From an uncultured Pelagibacteraceae bacterium (GTDB taxonomy: Bacteria > Pseudomonadota > Alphaproteobacteria > Pelagibacterales > Pelagibacteraceae), in NCBI GenBank assembly GCA_902625715.1, contig CACOCP010000001.1:124001-188000 (forward strand): a DNA stretch of 64,000 bases. The letters are read 5' to 3'. Each line of letters opens with the position of its first letter. Position 1 is the first letter of the stretch. Positions 16,030 through 25,605 of the stretch are shown piece after piece. A program made the position numbers and the translations under genes. The notes under the pieces are model-generated. The model was not told the origin of the DNA and made no database searches. It was given only the letters and a program-made list of their open reading frames with translations.

Positions 16030-18604
16030 ATACTTATTTATAATACCAATTACCATAATCTTTTTATTATTAGCAATTATTGCTTACTTAAACTTTTTTG
16101 GACTCAAAACAGATAAATTTAATAAATTAATTTATTCAAAAATAAGTCAAATAAACCCAAAATTATCATCAGAAATTAATGATGTATTTATTAAATTAGA
16201 TATCAAAGAACAGATAATAAAGCTCGAGACTTCAAACGTTAAAATACAAATTGCAGAAGAATATCTTTTTTTAGATAAAATTATTTCAAAAATAAGTATA
16301 TCAAATTTGCTAAATAATAGATCAGTTCAGAGTTTAGAAATTTTACTAAGGGAAGATGAAATATCAAATTTAAAAAGTTTTATTTCAGAGTATAATTTCA
16401 ACTTTTCAAGAGAATTAATTTTAAATCAAATTAAAAAAGGCAAGATTAAAGTCTCAATTTTTTTAGATTTTCAAAATAAAAGCAAAAAATTTGATTATAG
16501 TATTTTAGGAAAGGTAACAAATGCACAAATAAACCTTTTAAACAAAGGTGAATTAGAGAAAATTTCTTTTAATTTTATATCAGATCAAAAACAGCATTTC
16601 ATAAATGATTTGCAATTTATTTATGAAGATATTGATTTTAATTCAAAAACTATATCAGTCGAAAAGCTTGATGATAGTTTTATAATTAAAGGTGATATAT
16701 CAAATAAAAAACAGGTCTTTGACATAAAAAAATTACAAAAAAATTTAGATCATAATTTTGACTTTATTGAAAATTCAAAAGTAAATCTTTCATCTAATAA
16801 TATGTTTTCATTTAGTTTAATTAATAAAAAAAAAATTGATAAATTTGAATTAAAATCAAAAATAGATTTTGATGAAATAAAATTTAATAATAATTTAAAT
16901 TTACCAATCAATATTAACAATGGCGAATTGAAACTTGATTATAAAAATCATATAGTTGATATAAATATTAATTCAAAATTTTATTTTCTTAGTAATGAAA
17001 AGAAACAAGCAAATTTTGGAGATGCTAAATTTTTAATTTCAAAAAAAAACAATCAAAATATAAAAATTAAGGGAAATTTTTCTAACAAAGAAAATAAAAT
17101 AAACTCTGATCAAATTAGAGAATTACTTAATATTGATAGCAAGCTAATACCTAGTCAGGATTTAAAATTTGATTCAAATAATTCGATTGAATTTGAATTA
17201 AATAAAAAAAATCAGGTAGAAAAATATAAATTAAATTCTGATTTAAAAATTAGTAAATTAGAGATTTCACATAAAGATAGAAATATAAAGAGATTTTTAC
17301 CTGAATATAAAGATAAAATATTTTTTAAAGATAATTTAATTACGATAAATTTAAATAAAAAAATTAAAGATATAAAAATAAAAGGTTCATATTCATTAGA
17401 TAATAATTTATCTGATATTTTTAAAATTAATTTAACCCAAAATTTAGAGAATTTCGATTTTGACACCAATATTAATTTAAATAACCACCTTTTGAATTTT
17501 AAGCCACTTGATTATAAAAAAAATAAAAAAATCAAATCTAATTTAATCTTAAAAGGCCGATATAATAATGACGATTTAAGATTTAACAAAATAAAATATA
17601 AAGAAAATCTAAATATTATACAGGTAAGTAATTTAATATTATCAAATAAGTATAAAATCAAAAACGTTGACACAGTAATTTTGAATTATGAGAATTTAAA
17701 TAAGAAATTAAATAATTTAAAATTTCAAAAAAAAAGTGATAATCAATATAAGCTATCAGGTAGCGAGTTTGATGCTCAATTACTCATTTCAAATTATTTA
17801 AAAGGAGAAAATACTAATAACATTTTTGAAAGATTTGAAAATATAAACTCAAAAATATTAGTCGAATTTAGCAATATATTTATAGATAAAAATAGTAAAC
17901 TGACCAACTTAGTTGGTGAGATTTCATTAAAAAAAAAAATAGTTATTTCAGCGATAATTAACTCTAAAATTAACAATAAAAATGATTTTTCACTATCAAT
18001 AAAAACTAATTCTAGAGATGAAAAAGTTACTAATTTATTTATTGAAGAGCCTGAACCATTTATAAAAAACTACAAGTTCATCAAGGGTTTTACTAAAGGT
18101 AAGCTTTCTTATGGGTCAATAGAAAAAAATAATAAAACGAAAGCAAATCTAAAAATATATGATTTTAAAGTTCAAGACGTACCTGTTCTAGCAAAGTTAC
18201 TTACACTTGCATCTCTTCAAGGTATTGCAGATCTTCTTACAGGAGAAGGTATTCGATTTAATGAATTTGAAATGAATTATGAATCAAAACAGTCACTTAC
18301 TAATATAAATGAAATGTATGCTATTGGACCAGCAATCTCTATTTTAATGGAGGGTTATATTGAAAAAAATAAATTAACAAGTCTTAGAGGTACTCTGGTG
18401 CCAGCTACCACAATAAATAAAACAATATCAAAAATACCTTTATTAGGAGATATTTTGGTAGGAAAAAAGGTTGGGGAAGGAGTTTTTGGCGTAAGTTTCA
18501 AAATCAAAGGTCCACCAAAAGATCTAAAAACTTCTGTAAATCCAATTAAAACTCTGACACCAAGATTTATAACTAGAACTTTAGAAAAGTTAAAAAAAAA
18601 TTAA
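16022..18604 (+). CDS. AsmA/YhdP-like large envelope protein
   Basis: This 860-residue protein has one N-terminal membrane segment (YLFIIPITIIFLLLAIIAYL) and then a long, beta-rich, Asn/Lys-rich body of repeating short strands, consistent with an AsmA/TamB-type groove protein in the periplasm. The C-terminal part is the most conserved: YDFKVQDVPVLAKLLTLAS, LTGEGIRFNEFEM, then AIGPAISILMEGYI and LRGTLVPATTINKTISKIPLLG, which resembles the AsmA-like C-terminal domain of YhdP-type proteins. Members of this group are thought to move phospholipid between membranes. The start overlaps prfB by 8 bases. The stop shares a TTAA with convergent tyrS. Confidence 0.8.
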   Translation: MRKYLFIIPITIIFLLLAIIAYLNFFGLKTDKFNKLIYSKISQINPKLSSEINDVFIKLDIKEQIIKLETSNVKIQIAEEYLFLDKIISKISISNLLNNRSVQSLEILLREDEISNLKSFISEYNFNFSRELILNQIKKGKIKVSIFLDFQNKSKKFDYSILGKVTNAQINLLNKGELEKISFNFISDQKQHFINDLQFIYEDIDFNSKTISVEKLDDSFIIKGDISNKKQVFDIKKLQKNLDHNFDFIENSKVNLSSNNMFSFSLINKKKIDKFELKSKIDFDEIKFNNNLNLPININNGELKLDYKNHIVDININSKFYFLSNEKKQANFGDAKFLISKKNNQNIKIKGNFSNKENKINSDQIRELLNIDSKLIPSQDLKFDSNNSIEFELNKKNQVEKYKLNSDLKISKLEISHKDRNIKRFLPEYKDKIFFKDNLITINLNKKIKDIKIKGSYSLDNNLSDIFKINLTQNLENFDFDTNINLNNHLLNFKPLDYKKNKKIKSNLILKGRYNNDDLRFNKIKYKENLNIIQVSNLILSNKYKIKNVDTVILNYENLNKKLNNLKFQKKSDNQYKLSGSEFDAQLLISNYLKGENTNNIFERFENINSKILVEFSNIFIDKNSKLTNLVGEISLKKKIVISAIINSKINNKNDFSLSIKTNSRDEKVTNLFIEEPEPFIKNYKFIKGFTKGKLSYGSIEKNNKTKANLKIYDFKVQDVPVLAKLLTLASLQGIADLLTGEGIRFNEFEMNYESKQSLTNINEMYAIGPAISILMEGYIEKNKLTSLRGTLVPATTINKTISKIPLLGDILVGKKVGEGVFGVSFKIKGPPKDLKTSVNPIKTLTPRFITRTLEKLKKN

Positions 18605-19824
18605 AGAATAATTTTAAAGTGCTTTTTTTTTCCGACTGAAAGTTTTATAAAGCCTTTACTTTCAAACAATTTTTTACTTATTAATAATTTTTCATCCTCA
18701 ATTTTCTTATTATCAATTTTAATTCCATTATTTTTAATTAATCTTCTTATTTCGCTTTTTGATAACTCATTACTTATATGTTCTATCAAACAAATTATAT
18801 CCTTTCCTATTAAATCACTTCTAATTTTAAAACTAGGTAGATGTTCACCAGTTGAATTTTCTTTAAAAGTAGATTTTGCTAATTCTTCAACTTTTTTTGT
18901 TTCAATTTCTCCATGTAACATCTTTGTAGCTTCATTAGCTAATAAAATTTTCAAATCATTAATGTTTTCATTTTTTATTTCTTCTATTTTTTCTAAAGAC
19001 AAGTCTGTAAACATTTTTAGAAACTTGGAAACGTCCTGATCATCTGTATTTCTCCAAAATTGCCAATAGTCATAAGTAGATAGTAGATTTTTATCTAACC
19101 ATACTGCTCCACTTTCTGTCTTTCCCATTTTTGCTCCCGAAGCTAATGTTATAAGAGGAGTTGTCAATCCAAAAACTTCTTTTGATGAATATCTTTTAAT
19201 TAAATCAACACCATTGACTATGTTACCCCATTGATCTGATCCTCCAATTTGAAGAAGACAATTCTGTTTTTTATTCAATTCAAGAAAGTCATATGCTTGA
19301 AGTATCATGTAGTTAAATTCCATATAACTAAGAGATTGTTCTCTGTCTAAACGGAGCTTTACACTATCGAAACTTAACATTTTATTGATTGTAAAATGTT
19401 TCCCTATATCTCTAAGAAAAGAAATATAGTTTAACTCTTTTAACCAAGAATAATTATTTACAAATATAGGAGACGTCTGCTTATTTTCAGTATTAAGATA
19501 TTTTTTTAAAACAAGTTCAATACTTTTAATATTTTTTTCAATCTCATTTTCATCTAAAATTTTTCTTGTTTTATCTTTTCCTGATGGATCTCCTATCCTA
19601 GTTGTTCCTCCACCTAGCAAAACTATTGGCTGGTGCCCATGCTTTTGCAGCTGCCTCAAACACATGATTTGTAATAAACTCCCTACATGTAGACTTTGAG
19701 CAGTACAGTCAAATCCTATATACCCTTTAATACTTTCTTTATTTAATACATTTGAAAGTCCCACCTCGTCCGTACACTGATAGAAAAAGCCTCTGTCTTT
19801 GAATTCTTTTATAAAATCATTCAT
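18601..19824 (-). CDS. tyrS: Tyrosyl-tRNA synthetase
   Basis: TyrRS charges tRNA(Tyr). The 407 residues include the HIGH-like HVGSLLQI, the substrate loop GGGTTRIGDPSGKDKTR, GGSDQWGNIVNG and the KMSKS-type motif KMGKTESGAVWL, then a C-terminal S4 RNA-binding domain (IRRLIKNNGIKIDNKKI). KMGKT is a normal variant for this enzyme. The start is ATG at 19824. anmK begins divergently 48 bases away; the tyrS-anmK neighbourhood is common in proteobacteria. Confidence 0.96.
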   Translation of the reverse strand: MNDFIKEFKDRGFFYQCTDEVGLSNVLNKESIKGYIGFDCTAQSLHVGSLLQIMCLRQLQKHGHQPIVLLGGGTTRIGDPSGKDKTRKILDENEIEKNIKSIELVLKKYLNTENKQTSPIFVNNYSWLKELNYISFLRDIGKHFTINKMLSFDSVKLRLDREQSLSYMEFNYMILQAYDFLELNKKQNCLLQIGGSDQWGNIVNGVDLIKRYSSKEVFGLTTPLITLASGAKMGKTESGAVWLDKNLLSTYDYWQFWRNTDDQDVSKFLKMFTDLSLEKIEEIKNENINDLKILLANEATKMLHGEIETKKVEELAKSTFKENSTGEHLPSFKIRSDLIGKDIICLIEHISNELSKSEIRRLIKNNGIKIDNKKIEDEKLLISKKLFESKGFIKLSVGKKKHFKIIL

Positions 19825-19872
19825 AATTTTATATTTTCAATATACATATTTATTTAAAAATAATAATCAATA

Positions 19873-20970
19873 ATGGACAATAGTATTACTTCTTTAGGTT
19901 TAATGAGCGGCACTTCTTTAGATGGGATTGATGCAAGTATAATTAATTCAGATGGAAAATCACATCTAGAGGTAAAAGCAAACCAGTTTTATCAATATAA
20001 ATCTGAGTTTAGACAAAAATTAAGAGATTATATTAAAAATATTAATTCAATAGAAGATATAGGAAATAGTATTACCGAATATAAAAATCTTGAGAGAGAA
20101 ATCACTCTTCTTCATTCCGATATATCAAAAAAAATAATATCCAAGCAGACTATTGAGGTTGATTTAGTTGGTTTTCATGGACAAACAATTATTCATAAAC
20201 CTGAAAAAAAATATTCAATTCAGATGGGTGACCCAAATTTATTATCTCAATTAATTAAAAAAAAAGTCATTTTTAATTTTAGAAAAAACGATATTGTGAA
20301 CAACGGAGAAGGTGCACCTTTAACACCAGTATATCACTCTTTATTATCAAAAAAAATTTTTCATAATGAATCATGTATTTTTTTAAATATAGGAGGAGTT
20401 TCAAATTTTACTTATTGTAACAATGAAGAATTAGTTGCTAGAGATATAGGACCAGGAAATGTTTTGTTAGATGAATATTTAAAAAAAACAAAAAATATAG
20501 ATTTTGATAAAAATGGTGAAATTGCATCCACAGGACAAATCAATATGGACATTATAAATCAATTTATCGAGCATGATATTTACAGTTCAGAAGATAGACA
20601 TTCTTACGATAGAAATGAGTTTGATTTTCATTTTATTAAAGGATTAATTTTTGAAGACGCTGTTGCAACTCTTAATTATTTTACTGCCTTAATTATTTCA
20701 AATTATTTAAATGATAATTTTATAAATTGTTCAAATTTAATATTATGCGGAGGTGGCAGAAAAAATAAAACATTAATTAAAAATTTGAAAAGTTTATTAA
20801 AAAAAAATATTTATAATATCGATAAATTTAATTATGACGGAGATTTTATCGAGTCCCAAGCATTTGCTTATTTAGCAATAAGATCATATCTTAAAAAAAA
20901 TATATCTTTTCCTTCTACTACAAAAGTAAGTAAACCAATATCAGGTGGAGAGACTTTTAAAAATTATTAG
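19873..20970 (+). CDS. anmK: Anhydro-N-acetylmuramic acid kinase
   Basis: AnmK hydrolyses and phosphorylates 1,6-anhydro-MurNAc in peptidoglycan recycling. The 365 residues contain the ASKHA-type phosphate loop LGLMSGTSLDGIDA, GFHGQTIIHKPE, VNNGEGAPLTPVYH, LNIGGVSNFTY, DIGPGNVLLDEY and LCGGGRKNKTL, all typical. It is about the usual length. Finding it with PBP1A in the same neighbourhood fits cell-wall turnover. It is divergent from tyrS and converges on the hydrolase gene, sharing a TTAG quadruplet. Confidence 0.94.
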   Translation: MDNSITSLGLMSGTSLDGIDASIINSDGKSHLEVKANQFYQYKSEFRQKLRDYIKNINSIEDIGNSITEYKNLEREITLLHSDISKKIISKQTIEVDLVGFHGQTIIHKPEKKYSIQMGDPNLLSQLIKKKVIFNFRKNDIVNNGEGAPLTPVYHSLLSKKIFHNESCIFLNIGGVSNFTYCNNEELVARDIGPGNVLLDEYLKKTKNIDFDKNGEIASTGQINMDIINQFIEHDIYSSEDRHSYDRNEFDFHFIKGLIFEDAVATLNYFTALIISNYLNDNFINCSNLILCGGGRKNKTLIKNLKSLLKKNIYNIDKFNYDGDFIESQAFAYLAIRSYLKKNISFPSTTKVSKPISGGETFKNY

Positions 20971-21632
20971 TAAAGAGCTGTTTCTTTTTTTATATATTTA
21001 TTTAAAGATTTAATAAGGGCAACTTCAGCTTTTGAGAAGAAATGATTTGCCTCTGTAATAGAGTCAAATTCAACTTGAATTCCTTTTTGAGAACTAAGTC
21101 TTTTATTTAGTTCATTAATATGTTCAACAGGAACTAATTCATCTTTTTTACCATAAATCATTATTCCTGATGTAGGACATGGTGATAAAAAAGAAAAATC
21201 ATAAACATTTGGTTGGGGTGAAATTGCTACAAACCTATTTATTTCTGGTCTTCTCATTAATAATTGCATTGCAATTAATGAACCAAAGGAAAATCCTGAA
21301 ATCCAACATTGTGAATTGTCAAAGTTTTCTCTTTCTAACCAATCAAGTGCAGCTGCAGCATCTGCTAACTCACCTTGACCATTGTCAAATTCTCCATCAC
21401 TTTTGCCAACTCCTCTAAAGTTTACTCTACACACAGAAAAATCGTTATCCATAAAAGTTTGAAATGTATCAACAACAACTTTATTATTCATAGTTCCACC
21501 ATATTGGGGGTGTGGGTGCAAAACTAATGCAATTGGAGATGTATTTTTTTTGCTTTTATAATATTTCGCTTCTAACCTTCCTGCAGGTCCAGGAATAAAT
21601 ATTTCCACAATTTTGTTATCTGATGTTGTCAT
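20967..21632 (-). CDS. Alpha/beta hydrolase (COG2945-like)
   Basis: This 221-residue alpha/beta hydrolase has the N-terminal VLHPHPQYGGTMNNKVV block, the oxyanion part RVNFRGVGKSDGEFD, and the nucleophile elbow GFSFGS with Ser as nucleophile. It ends with an Asp in YGKKDELVP and the catalytic His in EANHFFS. The family is a small esterase group of unknown substrate; the HPHPQYGG motif is typical of it. It is transcribed away from the IscR-suf operon, and such a hydrolase is often beside iscR-suf in Alphaproteobacteria. No signal peptide, so cytoplasmic. Confidence 0.85.
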   Translation of the reverse strand: MTTSDNKIVEIFIPGPAGRLEAKYYKSKKNTSPIALVLHPHPQYGGTMNNKVVVDTFQTFMDNDFSVCRVNFRGVGKSDGEFDNGQGELADAAAALDWLERENFDNSQCWISGFSFGSLIAMQLLMRRPEINRFVAISPQPNVYDFSFLSPCPTSGIMIYGKKDELVPVEHINELNKRLSSQKGIQVEFDSITEANHFFSKAEVALIKSLNKYIKKETALY

Positions 21633-21709
21633 TGATAATTAATCTCAAAAAAAAATTATATTTTTCTATCAAAATTGAGCGACAAAATGCAAGTTCAAAA
21701 ATTTTTCAG

Positions 21710-21734
21710 AAACTTGACTATTTTAGTCGGGTAT
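21710..21734 (+). promoter_or_regulatory. IscR type 1 (apo/holo Fe-S regulator) binding site upstream of iscR-suf
   Basis: The core TTGACTATTTTAGTCGGGTA fits the E. coli type 1 IscR consensus (YYGACTRWWWYAGTCRR-STAT) at every position from the S base on; only the middle base of the leading ATA triplet differs (AAA here). The two half sites are GACT and AGTC. The site overlaps the -35 element of the likely promoter, as expected for repression by [2Fe-2S]-IscR. This strongly suggests negative feedback of the whole suf operon. Confidence 0.85.
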
Positions 21735-21743
21735 ATATATAAA
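21714..21743 (+). promoter_or_regulatory. Likely sigma70-type promoter of iscR-suf
   Basis: TTGACT at 21714-21719 is a good -35 hexamer. TATAAA at 21738-21743 (spacing 18) or TATATA at 21736-21741 (spacing 16) can act as -10. The transcript would start about 15 to 20 bases before the iscR ATG at 21764, giving a very short leader. Confidence 0.65.
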
Positions 21744-21763
21744 CCGCATAAAATAATAATAAT

Positions 21764-22186
21764 ATGAAACTTTCAAGTAAAGGAAGATACGCAGTTACGG
21801 CACTTGCAGATCTAGCTAAATTTGATCCTAATGAGCCAGTCTCTTTAAGAGATATTTCTTTAAGACAAGGAATATCTTTAGTTTATCTCGAACAATTATT
21901 TTCAAGACTAAAAAAAAATAATATTGTTAACAGTGTCCGTGGAATTAAAGGTGGATACGTTCTTTCTAAAGAAGCTTCGAGTATTAAAATTTCGGATATT
22001 TTGTTTGCAGTCGATGAAAAAGTTAAAACTATAGGATGTGAAAAACATTCAAAAAAAGGGTGTAATGGTAAAACCGCAAAATGTATTACTCACGATCTCT
22101 GGGATGAATTGGAAGATTATATAAATAATTTTTTTGAAAAAAAAAGCCTTAGAGATTTGCTAAATCAATCAACGAATAGATTATAG
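21764..22186 (+). CDS. iscR: Rrf2-family Fe-S cluster regulator, IscR-like
   Basis: This 140-residue repressor has the Rrf2 winged-helix start MKLSSKGRYAVTALADLA, the recognition helix region ISLVYLEQLFSRL and the wing VRGIKGGYVLSKE. Three cysteines at 92, 100 and 107 (IGCEKHSKKGCNGKTAKC) can ligate a [2Fe-2S] cluster, and a His follows. E. coli IscR has C92, C98 and C104, so the spacing here is slightly wider. It heads the suf operon with its own binding site in the promoter, and sufB starts on the base after its stop. The call is IscR/SufR-type; RirA is less likely, given the site sequence. Confidence 0.92.
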   Translation: MKLSSKGRYAVTALADLAKFDPNEPVSLRDISLRQGISLVYLEQLFSRLKKNNIVNSVRGIKGGYVLSKEASSIKISDILFAVDEKVKTIGCEKHSKKGCNGKTAKCITHDLWDELEDYINNFFEKKSLRDLLNQSTNRL

Positions 22187-23623
22187 ATGAGAGATAAACA
22201 AATAGAAGATTTAAAAGAATATAAATATGGATTTACAACTGATATAGAAAATATCAGAGCCCCAAAAGGTTTAAATGAAGATATAATCAAATTTATATCT
22301 AAAGTTAAAAAAGAACCTGATTGGATGTTAAGTTTTAGACTTAAAGCATTCGAAAGATTTAAACAATTGAAAGAGCCAAATTGGCAAAAACCGAAGTATC
22401 CAAAAATAGATTATCAAGACCTGTATTATTACTCAGCACCAAAAAGCATGAAGAATAAGCCAAATAGTCTTGATGAACTAGATCCAAAACTTTTAGAAAC
22501 TTATAAAAAACTTGGAATACCACTTGAAGAACAAAAAAGGTTAAATGGAATAGCAGTAGATGCAGTTTTTGACTCTGTTTCAGTTGCAACAACATTTAGA
22601 GAAGAATTAACAAAACACGGAATTATTTTTTGTCCAATATCTGAAGCTATTCAAAACCACCCTGAACTTGTTAAAAAGTATTTGGGTTCAGTTATTCCTA
22701 CTACAGATCATTTTTTTGCGACTTTAAATTCTGCTGTCTTTACAGATGGATCTTTTGCATACATTCCGGAGGGAGTGAGATGTCCAATGGAATTATCAAC
22801 ATATTTTAGAATCAATGCATCTAAAACAGGTCAGTTTGAAAGAACATTAATAGTTGCTGATAAAGGTAGCTATGTCAGTTATTTAGAAGGGTGCACTGCT
22901 CCTATGAGAGATGAAAATCAACTGCATGCTGCAAATGTAGAATTAGTTGCATTAGATGATGCAGAAATTAAATATTCAACTGTTCAAAATTGGTATCCTG
23001 GAGATAAAGATGGAAAAGGTGGGATTTATAACTTTGTAACTAAAAGAGGACTCTGCAAAGGTAAAAATTCTAAAATTTCCTGGACACAAGTTGAAACAGG
23101 ATCAGCAATAACATGGAAATACCCAAGTTGCATACTTAGAGGAGATAATTCAGTTGGTGAATTTTATTCAATCGCAATCACAAATAACCATCAAAAAGCA
23201 GACACAGGTACTAAAATGATACATTTAGGAAAAAATACAAAAAGTAAAATTATTTCCAAAGGTATATCGGCTGGAAATTCAGATATGACTTATAGAGGTC
23301 TGGTTGACATATCACCAAAAGCAAATAATTCAACAAATTACACTCAATGTGACTCCCTATTAATGGGAAACAAATGTGGAGCCCATACAGTCCCGTACAT
23401 TAGAAATAAGAATTCAGAGTCAAATATTGCTCATGAAGCAACAACATCTAAGATAAGTGAAGATCAATTGCATTATTGTCAACAAAGAGGTTTAAACCCA
23501 GAGGAAGCAGTCGGGTTAATTGTTAATGGTTTTTGTAAAGAAGTTTTACAACAACTTCCCATGGAATTTGCAGTAGAGGCACAAAAATTAGTCGGTATAA
23601 GCTTAGAAGGAAGCGTGGGATAA
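22187..23623 (+). CDS. sufB: Fe-S cluster assembly scaffold subunit SufB
   Basis: SufB with SufC and SufD forms the scaffold on which Fe-S clusters are built. The 478 residues are typical: [63 protein letters not shown] and the end region [22 protein letters not shown] with [22 protein letters not shown]. Several conserved cysteines ([20 protein letters not shown]) are present. It begins directly after iscR with no gap and overlaps sufC by one base. Confidence 0.97.
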   Translation: MRDKQIEDLKEYKYGFTTDIENIRAPKGLNEDIIKFISKVKKEPDWMLSFRLKAFERFKQLKEPNWQKPKYPKIDYQDLYYYSAPKSMKNKPNSLDELDPKLLETYKKLGIPLEEQKRLNGIAVDAVFDSVSVATTFREELTKHGIIFCPISEAIQNHPELVKKYLGSVIPTTDHFFATLNSAVFTDGSFAYIPEGVRCPMELSTYFRINASKTGQFERTLIVADKGSYVSYLEGCTAPMRDENQLHAANVELVALDDAEIKYSTVQNWYPGDKDGKGGIYNFVTKRGLCKGKNSKISWTQVETGSAITWKYPSCILRGDNSVGEFYSIAITNNHQKADTGTKMIHLGKNTKSKIISKGISAGNSDMTYRGLVDISPKANNSTNYTQCDSLLMGNKCGAHTVPYIRNKNSESNIAHEATTSKISEDQLHYCQQRGLNPEEAVGLIVNGFCKEVLQQLPMEFAVEAQKLVGISLEGSVG

Positions 23624-24357
23624 TGTTAAAAATAAATCAATTAAATGCGAAAATTGATAATAAACAAATTCTGAGAGGATTTTCTCTTAATATTAATCCT
23701 GGTGAAGTGCATGCAATTATGGGTCCAAATGGATCAGGTAAAAGCACATTATCAAACATTTTATCAGGAAAAAAAGGGTACGAAGTTTCTGGAGAAATCC
23801 TATTTGAAGACAAGGATTTGTTTGAACTTGAAACAGAGGAAAGAGCCCATAAAGGTATCTTTTTAGCCTTTCAATATCCCTTAGAAATACCAGGTGTTAA
23901 CACTAACATTTTTTTAAAAACATCATTAAATGCGGTCAGAAAAGCAAGAGGTGAAAAAGAATTAGACGCAATAGAATTTTTAAAATTAGTAAAAGAAAAA
24001 TCCAAAGAATTAAAATTTGACGAAGAAAAATTAAATAGACAATTAAATGTTGGTTTTTCTGGAGGTGAAAAAAAGAAAAATGAAATTCTACAAATGTCAT
24101 TACTGGCTCCTAAATTATCAATCTTAGATGAAACAGACTCTGGTTTAGATATTGATGCATTAAGGATTGTTGCTAATGGAGTTAATACATTAAGAGATAA
24201 CAAAAATTCATTTTTAATTATTACACACTATCAAAGGTTACTTGATTATATAAAACCTGATTTCGTTCATGTTTTAATGAATGGTAAAATTGTTAAATCA
24301 GGAGGACCAGATTTAGCTACTGAATTAGAAAAAAAAGGATATGAAAGTTTTAATTAG
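23623..24357 (+). CDS. sufC: Suf ATPase subunit SufC
   Basis: SufC is the ABC-type ATPase of the SufBCD complex. In the 244 residues I see Walker A GPNGSGKST, the Q-loop in FLAFQYPLEIPG, the signature FSGGEKKKNEILQM, the Walker B and D-loop LSILDETDSGLDIDAL and the H-loop ITHYQRLL. These are SufC-specific versions of ABC motifs. Its stop directly abuts the sufD start, and it overlaps sufB by one base. Confidence 0.98.
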   Translation: MLKINQLNAKIDNKQILRGFSLNINPGEVHAIMGPNGSGKSTLSNILSGKKGYEVSGEILFEDKDLFELETEERAHKGIFLAFQYPLEIPGVNTNIFLKTSLNAVRKARGEKELDAIEFLKLVKEKSKELKFDEEKLNRQLNVGFSGGEKKKNEILQMSLLAPKLSILDETDSGLDIDALRIVANGVNTLRDNKNSFLIITHYQRLLDYIKPDFVHVLMNGKIVKSGGPDLATELEKKGYESFN

Positions 24358-25605
24358 ATGAAAGAACAATTACAAAAAGATTTTGAAAATATTATTAGAA
24401 ATTTAAATCTTTCTCAAAAAGATATCGAAATAAAAAAATTTTGTTTAGATAATTTTATAGACAAGGGTTTCCCAAACAGAAAAAATGAGGATTGGAAATT
24501 TTCAGATCTAAATCAAATAATAAAAAAAAATATTGGAGAATTAAGTTTTTATAGCGATTATACATTTACCAACAAAATTGATACATCTATATTTGTAGAT
24601 GGTCTCGAGCATAATAAAATAGTATTCATAAATGGCAGAATTGAAAAAATCGATTTTAATTATGAAAAGAAGGAACAAATAGAAATAATTGATCAGTCAG
24701 AAACTATTAACAAATTTAATGCTAAAAACTCTCTATCTGATTTAAACAACGCTTTTACAAATAAATCATTTAAAATTTTGGTTAAAAATGGATATAAATT
24801 GATAAAGCCGCTTATTATTTATCATACTACTACTTCAAAAATTTGGTCCAAAAATATAAATTTAAAACTAGATTTTGAACTAGATAAAAATAGTTCATTA
24901 AGAGTAATTGACTATTTTAACGACACATCAAAGAAAAATTTTATTAATATTTTTTATAACTTTGATTTAAAAGAAAATTCAATTTTGAAAAATTATAAAT
25001 TAGATAAATTTCAAAACGATAATATAAAATATTTCTTCAATAATATTGAACAAGAAAAAAATAGTATTTCAGAAACCTTTATTTTATCCTCAGGATCTAA
25101 TTTCTTAAAAAATGAGATAAATTGCGACTTAAATGGTGAGTATGCATCAGCATTTGTGAATGGTATTTTCTCGTTAAATAACAACAATCACCATGAAATC
25201 CGAACAACTATAAATCACCTAACTGAGAATACAAAAAGTTATCAGTTAATAAAAAGTGTTTTAGAGAAAAATTCAAATGCTGTATATCAAGGAAAAATAT
25301 TTGTGAATTCAGATGCACAAAAAACTGATGGTTATCAACTAAGTAAAGCAATATTGCTAGACAAAGAATCAGAGTTCAACGCTAAGCCAGAGTTAGAAAT
25401 TTATGCTGATGATGTTAAATGTTCTCATGGTTCTGCATCGGGTAGTTTAAATGAGGATTCAATATTTTATTTGATGTCTAGAGGTTTAAGTTATCAGCAA
25501 TCAAGAGAGTTATTGATAAATGGTTTTTTACTTGATGTAGTAGAAAAAATAACAGACTCAGAAATAAAAAACCTTATTAAAAATATGATTGGAATAAAAG
25601 AATGA
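24358..25605 (+). CDS. sufD: Fe-S cluster assembly subunit SufD
   Basis: SufD pairs with SufB in the scaffold. The 415-residue protein is more diverged than SufB, as usual, but shows GFPNRKNEDWKFSDL near the N-terminus and the conserved C-terminal block KTDGYQLSKAILL, then SEFNAKPELEIYADDVKCSHGSA region with YLMSRGLSYQQSRELLINGFL. It starts at the base after sufC and overlaps sufS by 4 bases (ATGA). Confidence 0.95.
   Translation: MKEQLQKDFENIIRNLNLSQKDIEIKKFCLDNFIDKGFPNRKNEDWKFSDLNQIIKKNIGELSFYSDYTFTNKIDTSIFVDGLEHNKIVFINGRIEKIDFNYEKKEQIEIIDQSETINKFNAKNSLSDLNNAFTNKSFKILVKNGYKLIKPLIIYHTTTSKIWSKNINLKLDFELDKNSSLRVIDYFNDTSKKNFINIFYNFDLKENSILKNYKLDKFQNDNIKYFFNNIEQEKNSISETFILSSGSNFLKNEINCDLNGEYASAFVNGIFSLNNNNHHEIRTTINHLTENTKSYQLIKSVLEKNSNAVYQGKIFVNSDAQKTDGYQLSKAILLDKESEFNAKPELEIYADDVKCSHGSASGSLNEDSIFYLMSRGLSYQQSRELLINGFLLDVVEKITDSEIKNLIKNMIGIKE

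Noticed and set aside
17212-17976. Antisense open frames within the AsmA-like gene
   Set aside because: They are long only because AT-rich sequence with Lys/Asn codons gives few stops on the other strand; they lack ribosome-binding sites and domain features.
19059-19146. Altered KMSKS motif in TyrRS as a sign of lost activity
   Set aside because: KMGKT is within normal variation for bacterial tyrosyl-tRNA synthetases; E. coli has KFGKT.
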